A stretch of 64,000 bases of DNA from Kitasatospora albolonga. Its GTDB lineage: Bacteria > Actinomycetota > Actinomycetes > Streptomycetales > Streptomycetaceae. Within the stretch, counting starts at the first letter, position 1; every line of letters begins with the position of its first letter. Positions 8,328-16,395 of this stretch are shown here, piece after piece. The stretch lies in NCBI GenBank assembly GCA_002082585.1, contig CP020563.1, positions 7,310,001 to 7,374,000 on the forward strand. The letters run 5' to 3'. A program made the position numbers and the translations under genes. The notes under the pieces are model-generated. The model was given only the letters and a program-made list of their open reading frames with translations. It had not been told where the DNA came from and searched no databases.

Positions 8328-9575
8328 TCACACCCCCGACGGCTCCGCGTACGCCACCGGGTCGTCCAGCACGTCCTGCACCACCAGCGCCGCCGCGCCC
8401 CGCGCCGCGTCGCCCGCCACCGACGACGCGCGGAGCCGGCCGCCGCCCGGGGACCAGAGCCCCGACACCACCCGGCCGGTCAGCTCCTCGTCGGCGGGCG
8501 GCGCGAGCCACGGCATCAGGCCCCGGTAGATCCCGCCGAGCACCACCGCGTCCGGGTCCACCAGGTTCACCGCCCCCGACACCACCCGGCCCAGCATCCG
8601 CCCCGCCCCGGCGAGCGCGGCCACCGCCCGCTCGTCCCCGGCCCGCGCGCGCCGCTCCAGCTCCACCACTCCGGCGCCGCCCCCGGCCCCCTCGATCCCG
8701 GCCGCCCGCAGCAGCGCCGTCTGTCCGGCGTACTGCTCCAGGCAGCCCCGGGACCCGCACCGGCACTCCGGCCCGTCCGGGTCGACCACGACATGGCCGA
8801 TCTCCCCGGCGAACCCGTGCGCACCGCGCAGCAGTTCGCCGTCGATCACGAGCGCGCCGCCGACCCCGATCTCCCCGGTCAGATACAGGAAGCTGCGGAC
8901 GTCTCCGAGGCCGCCGAACCACAGCTCGGCCAGGGCCGCGAGGTTGGCCTCGTTCTCCGAGGCGACCGGCAGCGCCCGGTGGCCGGGGCGCAGCGCGGCG
9001 AGGGCGTCCGCGAAGAGCTCCTGGGCCGGGACCTCGTTCCAGCCCAGGTTGGGGGCCTGGCGGACCGATCCGGCGGAGACCAGGCCGGGCAGCGCCAGCG
9101 CGGCGCCCACCGGGCGCAGCTCCTGCTCGCGTGCCGAGTCCAGGGTCCGCGCGGCGATCCGGGCCGCGCGGGCGAGGACCTCTTCGGCGGGGGCGCCCCG
9201 GTTGTCGAGGTGCTCGGTCTGGCGGACCCGGCCGGTGCCCGCGAGGTCGACGACGCAGACCGAGACGTAATCGATGTTGATCTCCACGCCGAGCCCGGCG
9301 GGACCGGTGCGGGCCACCTTGAGCGCGGTGCCGGGACGCCCGGCCTGCCCGCTGAACGTCTTGCCCGACTCGGTGAGGAACCCGCTGTCCATGAGCTGTT
9401 CGACGAGCGAGGAGACCGCGGCCCGGGTCAGTCCGACCCGCGCGGCCACTCCGGCGCGGGTCGCCTCCCCGCTCTCGCCCTCGTCCCGCACGGCTCGCAG
9501 TACCAGGCTCAGATTGTGCCGTCGCACGGTGTCCTTGTCGGCCTTGGGCCCCAGCGGCGTGAGGATGCTCTTCAT
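8328..9575 (-). CDS. ROK-family transcriptional repressor (XylR-type)
   Basis: A 415-residue regulator with an N-terminal winged helix-turn-helix (about residues 15-75, including R-A-A-V-S-S-L-V-E-Q-L) and a ROK sugar-kinase-like domain. The zinc motif E-C-R-C-G-S-R-G-C-L-E-Q-Y near the middle is intact. ROK proteins with an HTH bind sugars or sugar phosphates and repress catabolic genes. The gene is convergent with xylA and only the xylose genes lie nearby, so it is the likely xylose repressor, although ROK paralogues in Streptomyces also act globally. Start ATG 9575 gives the conserved short leader before the HTH; its ribosome site is weak. Confidence 0.9.
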   Translation of the reverse strand: MKSILTPLGPKADKDTVRRHNLSLVLRAVRDEGESGEATRAGVAARVGLTRAAVSSLVEQLMDSGFLTESGKTFSGQAGRPGTALKVARTGPAGLGVEINIDYVSVCVVDLAGTGRVRQTEHLDNRGAPAEEVLARAARIAARTLDSAREQELRPVGAALALPGLVSAGSVRQAPNLGWNEVPAQELFADALAALRPGHRALPVASENEANLAALAELWFGGLGDVRSFLYLTGEIGVGGALVIDGELLRGAHGFAGEIGHVVVDPDGPECRCGSRGCLEQYAGQTALLRAAGIEGAGGGAGVVELERRARAGDERAVAALAGAGRMLGRVVSGAVNLVDPDAVVLGGIYRGLMPWLAPPADEELTGRVVSGLWSPGGGRLRASSVAGDAARGAAALVVQDVLDDPVAYAEPSGV

Positions 9576-9675
9576 ATCGTCGCCGAGCCTATGTGATGCC
9601 GGGCACCAGGAGCGGTACGGGCGCACGCACCATCGGTGGCACGGGCGCCCCACGCACCACGGGCGGCACGGCGGA

Positions 9676-9726
9676 GGCGGCCCCTTCCGGCGGGCCCGGG
9701 AGGAGATCCCGCCGGAAGGGGCCGCC
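9676..9726 (-). terminator. Strong hairpin terminator after the DUF3105-DUF305 operon
   Basis: A perfect 19-bp stem (9676-9694 with 9708-9726) around a 13-base loop begins six bases beyond the DUF305 stop codon. It has no U-tract, which is common for actinobacterial terminators. It also insulates the ROK gene promoter. Confidence 0.85.
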
Positions 9727-9732
9727 CACCGG

Positions 9733-10386
9733 TCACGGCTTGGCGCCGCGCGCCTTCAGCATGTCCGTCATCAGCCCGATCTCGGACTCCTGGCCCTTGA
9801 CCATGCCCCTGGCCAGGTTCCGGATGACGTCCGTCCCGGCCTTCTCGACGCCCGCCTGCGCCATGTCGACACCGGCCCGGTGGTGCACGGTCATCAGCCG
9901 CAGGAAGAGCACCTCGGCCTCCTTGCCCTCGGCGGCCCTCAGCGCGTCGAGTTCGGCGTCGGTGGCCATGCCGGGCATCAGCGAACCGTCGTCGGTCGGC
10001 TCGAAGGTGTGCCCCATCCACGTCATCGGCGGCTCGGCCGAGCTCTTGGGCAGACCCCACTGCTCCAGCCAGCCCAGCATCATGCCGCGCTGGTTGGCCT
10101 GGGTGTTGATGATGTCGTACGCCAGCCGCCGCACGTCCTCGTCGTCGGTGCGGTCGCGCACGATGAACGACATCTCGACCGCCTGCTGGTGGTGGATCAT
10201 CATGTCCCGGGCGAACCCGGCGTCCGCCGACTCCTCCGCCGGAGCGGACAGCGCCTTCCCGGACGGCGAGGCCGCGGAGGGCCGTACCACCATCAGCACC
10301 ACCAGCCCCACCGCCAGCAGCAGCACGGCGGCGCCCGCGAGCACCATCCGGCGGGTGGCGGGCCCCGCGTTCGTCAGGGCGGTCAC
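9733..10386 (-). CDS. DUF305 membrane-anchored ferritin-like protein
   Basis: A 217-residue protein with one N-terminal transmembrane helix (about residues 14-33) and an extracytoplasmic four-helix DUF305 domain. The two family signatures are present: F-A-R-D-M-M-I-H-H-Q-Q-A-V-E-M (HH at 65-66) and M-T-V-H-H-R-A-G-V-D-M (HH at 168-169). These His/Met-rich repeats suggest metal binding, often copper, but no activity is established. The GTG start at 10386 overlaps the DUF3105 stop in a GTGA, so it is translationally coupled to it; the pair recurs in actinobacteria. A strong terminator follows. Confidence 0.9.
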   Translation of the reverse strand: MTALTNAGPATRRMVLAGAAVLLLAVGLVVLMVVRPSAASPSGKALSAPAEESADAGFARDMMIHHQQAVEMSFIVRDRTDDEDVRRLAYDIINTQANQRGMMLGWLEQWGLPKSSAEPPMTWMGHTFEPTDDGSLMPGMATDAELDALRAAEGKEAEVLFLRLMTVHHRAGVDMAQAGVEKAGTDVIRNLARGMVKGQESEIGLMTDMLKARGAKP

Positions 10387-11021
10387 TTGTCGCGCCCGCC
10401 GGTGCAGGCGGCGCCAGGCTCGGGCGTCTGCGGGCCCTGCACGTACTTGCTGAAGAACTGCCCGACGCGGGAGTCCGACGCGTCCTTCACCGTGACCTGC
10501 TTCCCCCACGCACTGAGCATCAGCGGGTCCTTCTGGTCCTTGACCGGACTCATCAGGGAGTACGGGGTCTTCTTGACCTTCTCCGTGAGCGCCTTGATGT
10601 CGGACTCCGATGCCTCGTCGTTGTAGGTGACCCAGACGGCGCCGTGCTCCAGGGAGTGGACGGCGTTCTCGTTCGGTATCTCCTCGGTGTAGACGTCCGC
10701 GTTGCAGTTCATCCAGACCTGGCTGTGGTCGCCCCCGACGGGCGGGGTCATCGGATAGTCGACCTTCGTCTCCACGTGGCCCTGCTTGAGGTCCTTCCAC
10801 GTGCGCTCACCGGAGATGGGGCCGTTGGCGGCCTTCTCCTTCTCGTTCGCCTGGTACACCAGGTAGCCGCCTCCGGCGACCAGCGCGGTGACCACGGCGA
10901 CCGACGCGCCGATGGTGATGAGACGGCCCCGGCGCTCACGGGCGCGCTCCTTGCGGCGGGCCTCTTCGAGCTTGGCGCGGCGGGCGGCGGCGGCAGAGTT
11001 CTGGTTCTTGGCGGAAGCCAT
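10383..11021 (-). CDS. DUF3105 membrane-anchored protein
   Basis: A 212-residue protein with a highly charged N-terminus (A-K-L-E-E-A-R-R-K-E-R), one transmembrane helix near residues 35-55 and an extracytoplasmic DUF3105 domain. The family motifs P-P-V-G-G-D-H near residue 92 and V-H-S-L-E-H-G-A-V followed by a Tyr strand are clear. Conserved His and Cys residues suggest metal or redox chemistry, but the family has no proven function. GAGGA precedes ATG 11021. It is the first gene of a two-gene operon with DUF305. Confidence 0.92.
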   Translation of the reverse strand: MASAKNQNSAAAARRAKLEEARRKERARERRGRLITIGASVAVVTALVAGGGYLVYQANEKEKAANGPISGERTWKDLKQGHVETKVDYPMTPPVGGDHSQVWMNCNADVYTEEIPNENAVHSLEHGAVWVTYNDEASESDIKALTEKVKKTPYSLMSPVKDQKDPLMLSAWGKQVTVKDASDSRVGQFFSKYVQGPQTPEPGAACTGGRDK

Positions 11022-11167
11022 GGAAGTCCTCGTCGTTCAGCGGATGCTGCGGACGCATCCGGTCGATGCAGGGATGTCGATACAGGGATGAGCGGAGGGG
11101 AAACAGGGCGTACGGGCAGCCGCCCCCGGGCTCCGGCACGGGGCGCGGAGGGGGAGCGGACCCGGCT

Positions 11168-11602
11168 CTAGATCCGTTGAACCTGAAGACGCAGCTGATC
11201 GACGGAGTGGACACCGTCGTGGGCGGGCCCCCGGATGGCCGCCGCCCCGGTCAGCGGGGCGGCGGGCAGGACGGCCACGGGGGAGGGGAGCGCCATGGGG
11301 GCGGACGGCACCGGGAGCACGACGGCCGCCGAGTGGGTCGAGCCGCCGTGGCACGAAGTGCCGAGCCCCCGGTCGGCGGGGATGGCCATGACAACCCGCT
11401 CGACGGCCGCGTCGGGAACCGGAGTCAGTGTCCGTACGGCGGTGGGGGCCTCGGCCCCCACCGCCACCGGCACAGCGGCGGCGGCCGGGGTGGTGACCGA
11501 GCAGCAGAAGAGCAGGGAGAGCAGGGCGAAGACCCAGACCGGTGAGGCGGGCACGCGTGAGCGGTACCGCTGCCGGTCGGTCCGAGCGCTCACCGTGGTC
11601 AT
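11168..11602 (-). CDS. Small secreted or membrane-anchored hypothetical protein
   Basis: A 144-residue protein with a basic N-terminus and a hydrophobic segment (about 21-43) ending in A-A-A-A-V, typical of a signal peptide or anchor. The rest is rich in Pro, Ala and Val with one Cys-His pair (T-S-C-H-G-G). No family is recognised. It lies divergently from the DUF2510 gene and upstream of the DUF3105 operon on the same strand, 146 bases away. The ribosome site is poor and the true start could differ, so I rate the call moderate. Confidence 0.55.
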   Translation of the reverse strand: MTTVSARTDRQRYRSRVPASPVWVFALLSLLFCCSVTTPAAAAVPVAVGAEAPTAVRTLTPVPDAAVERVVMAIPADRGLGTSCHGGSTHSAAVVLPVPSAPMALPSPVAVLPAAPLTGAAAIRGPAHDGVHSVDQLRLQVQRI

Positions 11603-11675
11603 GGCCCGTCATCGTAGTAGGCGTATGAAGATTCAAAGAATATGGGTCGCTGATTCCGCGGGATAGTGTGCCTCA

Positions 11676-12521
11676 GTGACCACGCACTCGAACATAGCTG
11701 CGGGCTGGTTCCCCGATCCTCATGGCGCACCCCGGCTGCTGCGCTACTGGGACGGCGGCCGGTGGACCGAGCACACGCATCCGGCCGACGGCGCACCGCA
11801 GGCCCCGGCCGCCTCCGGGGTGCCCGCCCAGCCGGTCGCCCACCACCAGCCGGTCAGCCACCAGGCCGTCGGCCAGCACCCGGTCGCCCACCAGGCCGCC
11901 GGTCAGCCGGCCGTCTCCGGTGGCTCGCTCTTCGACCAGCCGGTCCTGGTGGTGAACCAGAAGGCCAAGCTGATCGAGGTGACGAACGAGTACCGGGTGT
12001 TCGACCAGCACGGCGCGACCGTCGGTTCGGTCGTCCAGGTCGGCCAGAGCTCGCTGCGCAAGGTGCTCCGCTTCCTCACCAGCATCGACCAGTACCTGAC
12101 GCACCGGCTGGAGATCCGCGACGCGCACGGGCGGCCGCAGCTGCTGCTGACCCGTCCGGCGAAGTTCATCAAGTCCCGCGTCATCGTCCAGCGCCCCGAC
12201 GGGCAGCCGGTCGGCGAGATCGTGCAGCAGAACGCGATCGGCAAGATCAATTTCGCGATGACGGCCGGGGGTGTGCAGGTCGGCGCGATCAGGGCGGAGA
12301 ACTGGCGCGCCTGGAACTTCGCGATCGTCGACCACAACGGCACCGAGGTCGCCCGGATCACCAAGACCTGGGAGGGCCTCGCGAAGACCATGTTCACGAC
12401 GGCCGACAACTATGTGCTCCAGATCCACCAGCGGCTGCCCGAGCCGCTGCTCAGCCTCGTCGTGGCCACGGCCCTGACGGTGGACACCGCGCTCAAGCAG
12501 GACGCCCGCGGCCTCGGCTGA
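11676..12521 (+). CDS. DUF2510 / phospholipid-scramblase-like protein
   Basis: A 281-residue protein with an N-terminal DUF2510 module (G-W-F-P-D-P, then L-R-Y-W-D-G-G-R-W-T at 22-31). A Q/H/V-P-rich linker (about 40-90) carries repeated VAHQ/VSHQ-type units. A C-terminal LURP-one/scramblase-like beta-barrel follows (F-D-Q-P-V-L-V-V-N-Q-K at about 88-98 onward, ending with a hydrophobic helix). Such proteins are associated with membranes in actinobacteria, but activity is unproven. GTG 11676 is the only start that keeps the DUF2510 motif near the N-terminus. It is monocistronic and ends at a strong hairpin. Confidence 0.88.
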   Translation: MTTHSNIAAGWFPDPHGAPRLLRYWDGGRWTEHTHPADGAPQAPAASGVPAQPVAHHQPVSHQAVGQHPVAHQAAGQPAVSGGSLFDQPVLVVNQKAKLIEVTNEYRVFDQHGATVGSVVQVGQSSLRKVLRFLTSIDQYLTHRLEIRDAHGRPQLLLTRPAKFIKSRVIVQRPDGQPVGEIVQQNAIGKINFAMTAGGVQVGAIRAENWRAWNFAIVDHNGTEVARITKTWEGLAKTMFTTADNYVLQIHQRLPEPLLSLVVATALTVDTALKQDARGLG

Positions 12522-12537
12522 CCCCGCGCGACCACGG

Positions 12538-12585
12538 ACCGGCCCGGCGCCGCCACGCCTTCGAGGGGGGTGGCGCCGGGCCGGT
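12538..12585 (+). terminator. Hairpin terminator after the DUF2510 gene
   Basis: A perfect 14-bp GC-rich stem (12538-12551 with 12572-12585) and 20-base loop sit 17 bases after the stop codon. It has no U-tract. It separates the DUF2510 gene from the FUSC promoter. Confidence 0.8.
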
Positions 12586-12613
12586 TCCGCGCTCCGGACC
12601 AATGTATTTTACG

Positions 12614-12624
12614 GGTGTAACACC
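12614..12624. promoter_or_regulatory. Palindrome in the FUSC-marR promoter
   Basis: GGTGT-A-ACACC is a perfect 5-bp inverted repeat in the AT-rich segment just before the FUSC start. TGCTAAT directly follows and could be the -10 element, which would place the transcription start at or beside GTG 12640 (leaderless mRNA). The co-transcribed MarR protein is the obvious candidate ligand; this is inference. Confidence 0.5.
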
Positions 12625-12639
12625 TGCTAATCTTTATGG

Positions 12640-14508
12640 GTGAGTGCTCCGCCTGCCCCCGCCCGCCGTCTCCCCCTGGCCGCCCCGCTCCGGCTCCAGC
12701 GCCCCTCGGACACCTGGTTCAAGCCCGCGCTGAGCGTGGTCGTCGCCTCCGCCGTACCGCAGCTGACGCTCCTGGTCCTCGGGCGGCTGGACCTCGTGAT
12801 GTACACGATGGCCGGTTCGCTCTGCGCGCTGTACGGGCACGGCCTGCCGTACGCCCGGCGCGTCCGGACCGTGGCGGGCGTCGTGCTGGGCATGTCCGCC
12901 GGGCTCGCGGTCGCCCTGGTCACCGCCTCGCTCACGCACTCCACCGCCGTGCTCGTGGCGGTCGGCGCGCTCCTCGCGGCGGCCCAGAAAGTCCTGTGCG
13001 ACGCGAACCGGACCGGCCCGCCCGGCCCGGTGATCCTCACCTTCGTCAGCTCCGCCGCGCTGTTCGCCCCGCAGCGCCTCGGCCAGGTCCCGGGCCATCT
13101 CGCCCTGACCCTCGCGGCCGGTGCGGTCGCCTGGCTGGTCTGCCTGGGGCCCGCGCTGTTCCGCCGTGAGGGGCCCGAGCGCCGGGCCGTCGCCCGCGCC
13201 CTCGAAGCCGCCGCCGACTGCGCCGCCGCGCCCGGGCCCCGTACCCGCCACGGCGCGGCGACCGCGGTGCACGCCGCCTGGCAGTGCCTGCTCGCCTCGG
13301 GCCGGGCCACGCCCGTACGGCGCTCCCTGGAACGGCTGGTGGCGCACGCCGAAGCGGCCGTCACCGGGGAGCCCAGAGCTTCGCACGCCGGGCGGTCCGG
13401 ACCGGCCGATCCGGACCGGCTGCGGGCCTGGGCCGCCCTCACCCGGGCCCGGGGCCCCGTCCCCGTACCGCCGCCCACCCCCGACACGCCCGACGAGCCG
13501 TACGGGGCCGGGAGCGGGACCTGTGCCGAGCAGTCCGGGGCGTACGGGATCGAGGCCGGGCGGTCCGGTGCGTACGGGACCGGGGGCGGACGGCCCGATG
13601 TGTACGGGATCGAGGCCGAACGCGCCGTCCTGCGCGGGCCCGACGGCCGCCGCGCCGCCCGCCGCGGTCTGCTGCGGAGCCTCGGCCCCGGATCACCGCT
13701 GCTGCCCGTCGCCGCCCGTACGCTCACCGGCTGCGCGCTGGCCGGATACCTTTGCGCCGCGCTCGGCGTCGGCCGCCCCTACTGGGCGATCGTCACCGCC
13801 GCCTCCCTCTACCAGGCCAATGTCACCCTGACCTGGAACCGGGCCCTCCAGCGCACCCTGGGCAACCTCCTGGGCGCCCTGGTCTTCGCCGCCGTCCTGC
13901 CGCTCTCCCGCACCGGCCCGCTCGCACTCGTCCTGTGCTGCCTCTTCTTCGCCTTCGCCGCCGAGGCGCTGATCACCCGCAACTACTGGCTCGGCTCCGT
14001 CGCCGTCACCCCGATGGCCCTCCTGGTCCTGGAGTTCGGTGGCACCCACCCGGCGGGGGAGCTGATCGGGGACCGGGTCCTGGACACCGTCCTCGGCGCG
14101 CTCACCGGCTTCCTGGCCGCGACGCTCATCACCAACCGGCGGGCGGCGGGCCGTGTCGAGCGCGCGCTCGACGCCACCGCGCGGGCCCGCGCCGCCGCCG
14201 AACGGGCCCACGCGGCCTCCGCCGAACCGTCCCGCCCCGCTTCCGCCGAACAGCTCCACACGGCCTCCGCCGAACTGGAGCGGGCTCGCCGCGCGCTCAC
14301 CGCGAGCCTCCTCGAACTGCGCGAGGCCGCCGACACGGCGGCGGGGGAGTGGTGGCAGCGCGCCCTGCCCGAGCAGGAGGTTCTCGCGGCCGAGCGGGCC
14401 GGACACCGTACGCTCGCCGCGACAGCACAACGGCTGGGGCCGCGGGCCCGCGCCCCGCAGACGCGGCGCGGCGGAGCGGTCCACGCCCTTTCGATCGGAG
14501 CGGAGTGA
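12640..14508 (+). CDS. FUSC-family inner membrane protein
   Basis: A 622-residue protein of the FUSC/aromatic-acid-exporter type. It has an N-terminal hydrophobic block of about five to six helices (residues 25-180), a cytoplasmic linker, a second block (about 355-510) and a C-terminal coiled-coil-like Ala/Arg/Glu-rich region. The second block contains a G-R-P-Y-W-A-I-V-T-A motif typical of FUSC proteins. The linker carries three exact-length 30-bp tandem repeats (13531-13620). There is no Shine-Dalgarno before GTG 12640. The gene overlaps the MarR gene by a GTGA, suggesting a regulator-controlled efflux system; substrate unknown. Confidence 0.88.
   Translation: MSAPPAPARRLPLAAPLRLQRPSDTWFKPALSVVVASAVPQLTLLVLGRLDLVMYTMAGSLCALYGHGLPYARRVRTVAGVVLGMSAGLAVALVTASLTHSTAVLVAVGALLAAAQKVLCDANRTGPPGPVILTFVSSAALFAPQRLGQVPGHLALTLAAGAVAWLVCLGPALFRREGPERRAVARALEAAADCAAAPGPRTRHGAATAVHAAWQCLLASGRATPVRRSLERLVAHAEAAVTGEPRASHAGRSGPADPDRLRAWAALTRARGPVPVPPPTPDTPDEPYGAGSGTCAEQSGAYGIEAGRSGAYGTGGGRPDVYGIEAERAVLRGPDGRRAARRGLLRSLGPGSPLLPVAARTLTGCALAGYLCAALGVGRPYWAIVTAASLYQANVTLTWNRALQRTLGNLLGALVFAAVLPLSRTGPLALVLCCLFFAFAAEALITRNYWLGSVAVTPMALLVLEFGGTHPAGELIGDRVLDTVLGALTGFLAATLITNRRAAGRVERALDATARARAAAERAHAASAEPSRPASAEQLHTASAELERARRALTASLLELREAADTAAGEWWQRALPEQEVLAAERAGHRTLAATAQRLGPRARAPQTRRGGAVHALSIGAE
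13531..13620 (+). repeat. Three tandem 30-bp repeats inside the FUSC gene
   Basis: Three in-phase 30-bp units encode QSGAYGIEAG, RSGAYGTGGG and RPDVYGIEAE. They lie in the linker between the two membrane blocks. The period is a multiple of three, so copy-number change would leave the frame intact. Confidence 0.8.
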
Positions 14509-15011
14509 CCGACGACATCGTTGCCTCGGTGGTACGGCAGTGGCAGGCCGTCAACCCCGGGCTCGACACCGGACCGATGGAGCTCATCGGCCGGATCAAC
14601 CGCTGCGCCGCCCTGCTCCAGCAGGCGGAGGACGCCCCGTTGCGTTCCGCCGGACTGACCCGGGCCGAGTTCGACCTGCTCGGTGCCGTACGCCGTACCG
14701 ACCGGGAACTGACCCCGGGCGAGCTGGCCCGGGAGACCTTCTCCTCCGGTGCGGCCGTCACCAAGCGGCTGCGTGCGCTCCAGGAACGCGGCCTGGTGGA
14801 CCGCCGGGGCGACGAGCGTGACCGCCGGGTGGCCCATGTCCGCCTCACCGAGGAGGGCCGCGCCCTGGTCGACCGGCTGCTGCCCGAGCAACTGGCGTAC
14901 GAACGGGCGGTGCTCTCCGGGCTCGACGAAGAGAGCCGCAGCGAACTCAGCTCCCGGCTCAGCGAGTTGCTGGTGCAGTTGGAGGGGCGGATCGGCGGAG
15001 CCCGGCGCTGA
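14505..15011 (+). CDS. MarR-family transcriptional regulator
   Basis: A 168-residue winged-helix regulator. The central region has the MarR recognition layout: L-T-P-G-E-L-A-R-E, then A-A-V-T-K-R-L-R-A-L-Q-E-R-G-L-V and the wing D-R-R-G-D-E-R-D-R-R-V-A, followed by dimerisation helices. GTG 14505 overlaps the FUSC stop as GTGA, so the pair is translationally coupled. MarR proteins usually repress a neighbouring efflux or degradation gene and release DNA on binding small aromatic or lipophilic ligands. Autoregulation through the palindrome before the FUSC gene is likely but inferred. Confidence 0.92.
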   Translation: MTDDIVASVVRQWQAVNPGLDTGPMELIGRINRCAALLQQAEDAPLRSAGLTRAEFDLLGAVRRTDRELTPGELARETFSSGAAVTKRLRALQERGLVDRRGDERDRRVAHVRLTEEGRALVDRLLPEQLAYERAVLSGLDEESRSELSSRLSELLVQLEGRIGGARR

Positions 15012-15014
15012 CCC

Positions 15015-15039
15015 GGGCCCCGGTGGGGGACAGGGGCCC
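15015..15039. terminator. Possible bidirectional terminator between marR and iclR genes
   Basis: GGGCCCC and GGGGCCC form a 7-bp stem around an 11-base loop in the 30-base gap between two convergent stop codons. The stem is short, so confidence is modest. Confidence 0.45.
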
Positions 15040-15041
15040 CG

Positions 15042-15806
15042 TCACGACGGCTGTCCCGGAGTCAGTGGCGCGGCCGACTCCCGCAGCCGCTCCGCCCGTT
15101 CGGCCAGCGCCGCGTCGCCGGACCGGTCCGCCGGGGCCGCCGCCACCAGGGCGAGCCGGTCGCGCCAGCTGGACCCGGCCAGCGGTACGGCGACCGTGGT
15201 CATCCCCGGGACGGACGCGCCCCGGCTGACGGCGTGGCCGGTCCGGCGGATCAGCGCCAGCTCGTCCAGCAGGGCCGTCCGCGAGGTGAGCGTGGCCGGG
15301 GTGACCGGCTCCAGCTCCTCGTACGGGTACAGCGCGCACACCTGGTCCGCCGTCATCCGGGAGAGCAGCAGCAGCCCGCCCGCTCCCGCGTGGGCCGGTC
15401 CGGTCCGCCCCAGCTCCAGCGCCACGCGCACCGGATGGGCCGACTCGCGGCCGTCGGTGACGATGACCTGGTCACCGATGAGGGCCGCGCTCCACACCGT
15501 CTCGCCGGTCCGCCCGGCCGCGTCCGCCAGGACGGGCCCCAGCCGCTCGCGGGCCGCGCGGCCGAACCCCGCGGGCCGGCCCAGCCGCACCAGCTCCGGG
15601 CCCGCCGCGTAGCCGCGTCCCGAGGTGTCCCGGATCGCGAACCCCCGGCTCTCCAGCGTGCTCAGCACCCGGTGCGCGGTGGACCGGCCGACGGAGAGCC
15701 GCTCGGCGGCCTCGGTGACGGTGAGGGTGTCATGGGTCAGGAAGAGCCGCATGGCGCGGAGCCCCGTATCCAGCGAAGCGATCGTGTAGTCACCCGTCCC
15801 CGTCAT
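15042..15806 (-). CDS. IclR-family transcriptional regulator
   Basis: A 254-residue regulator with an N-terminal winged helix (about residues 8-75; T-V-T-E-A-A-E-R-L-S-V-G-R-S-T-A-H-R-V-L) and a C-terminal IclR effector-binding domain. The latter has a substrate-pocket pattern including D-E-L-A-L-I-R-R-T-G-H-A-V-S-R-G and M-T-T-V-A-V-P-L. IclR proteins sense small carboxylates or aromatics. It has no same-strand partner; its targets may be elsewhere. The start ATG 15806 gives full family length. Confidence 0.92.
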   Translation of the reverse strand: MTGTGDYTIASLDTGLRAMRLFLTHDTLTVTEAAERLSVGRSTAHRVLSTLESRGFAIRDTSGRGYAAGPELVRLGRPAGFGRAARERLGPVLADAAGRTGETVWSAALIGDQVIVTDGRESAHPVRVALELGRTGPAHAGAGGLLLLSRMTADQVCALYPYEELEPVTPATLTSRTALLDELALIRRTGHAVSRGASVPGMTTVAVPLAGSSWRDRLALVAAAPADRSGDAALAERAERLRESAAPLTPGQPS

Positions 15807-16395
15807 GCTCCCGCCCGCTCCCTCTCGTCACTCCGGGTATGCCGTCCGGCGCCACCCGCCGGGCGGTTCCGGACGCCATGATCCCCGCTGCGGCACCGTG
15901 AGCGCCCGGGTTCGGCCGGTCCGTGAACGGCCCCGTGGGAACGGCGGCCGTATACGCGTCAGCCCGGTGATTTTTCCGGTCACCCCCCGAGTGGTCAGGA
16001 ATCTGTTCCTTTCGATCCGGTTCGATCATCTGTGCCTCTGTCCTGCTGTGCGGTACGAAGTCTGCTGCGAGAGGGAAGACTTGACCGGGTCTGAGGCATT
16101 CGTCGTTTCCGCCTGTCCCGCTCACCAGTACGTGGCAGGGGAGCGCCGGCCGATTTCCGGCCGCCGTCACTCCGCGCACACGCTTCGCAGCGGTGAGTGC
16201 AAAAACTGGCGAGTGTATTCCTCTTCGCGCGCTCCCGCAGGGGGTTGGGTGAATATGCCGATCCCCTGTTCTGATCTGGCTAAGCTCACGCGCAGTGAAG
16301 TCGAGTTGATACGAATTCGAGCACTTGTTCATGAGTCTCCGCTCACGTGCGTATACATCCCGGTATATCCCGGAATCAACCGCCAGAGGGTTTAG
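15807..16395. other. Long intergenic region upstream of the conservon
   Basis: This 589-base region separates the divergent iclR-type and cvnA genes. Its last 200 bases are AT-richer and should contain the conservon promoter. A GGTGA/TCACC inverted repeat with a 9-base spacer lies at about 15966-15984. AGAGGG precedes the cvnA ATG. I see no credible coding sequence or RNA gene. Confidence 0.5.
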
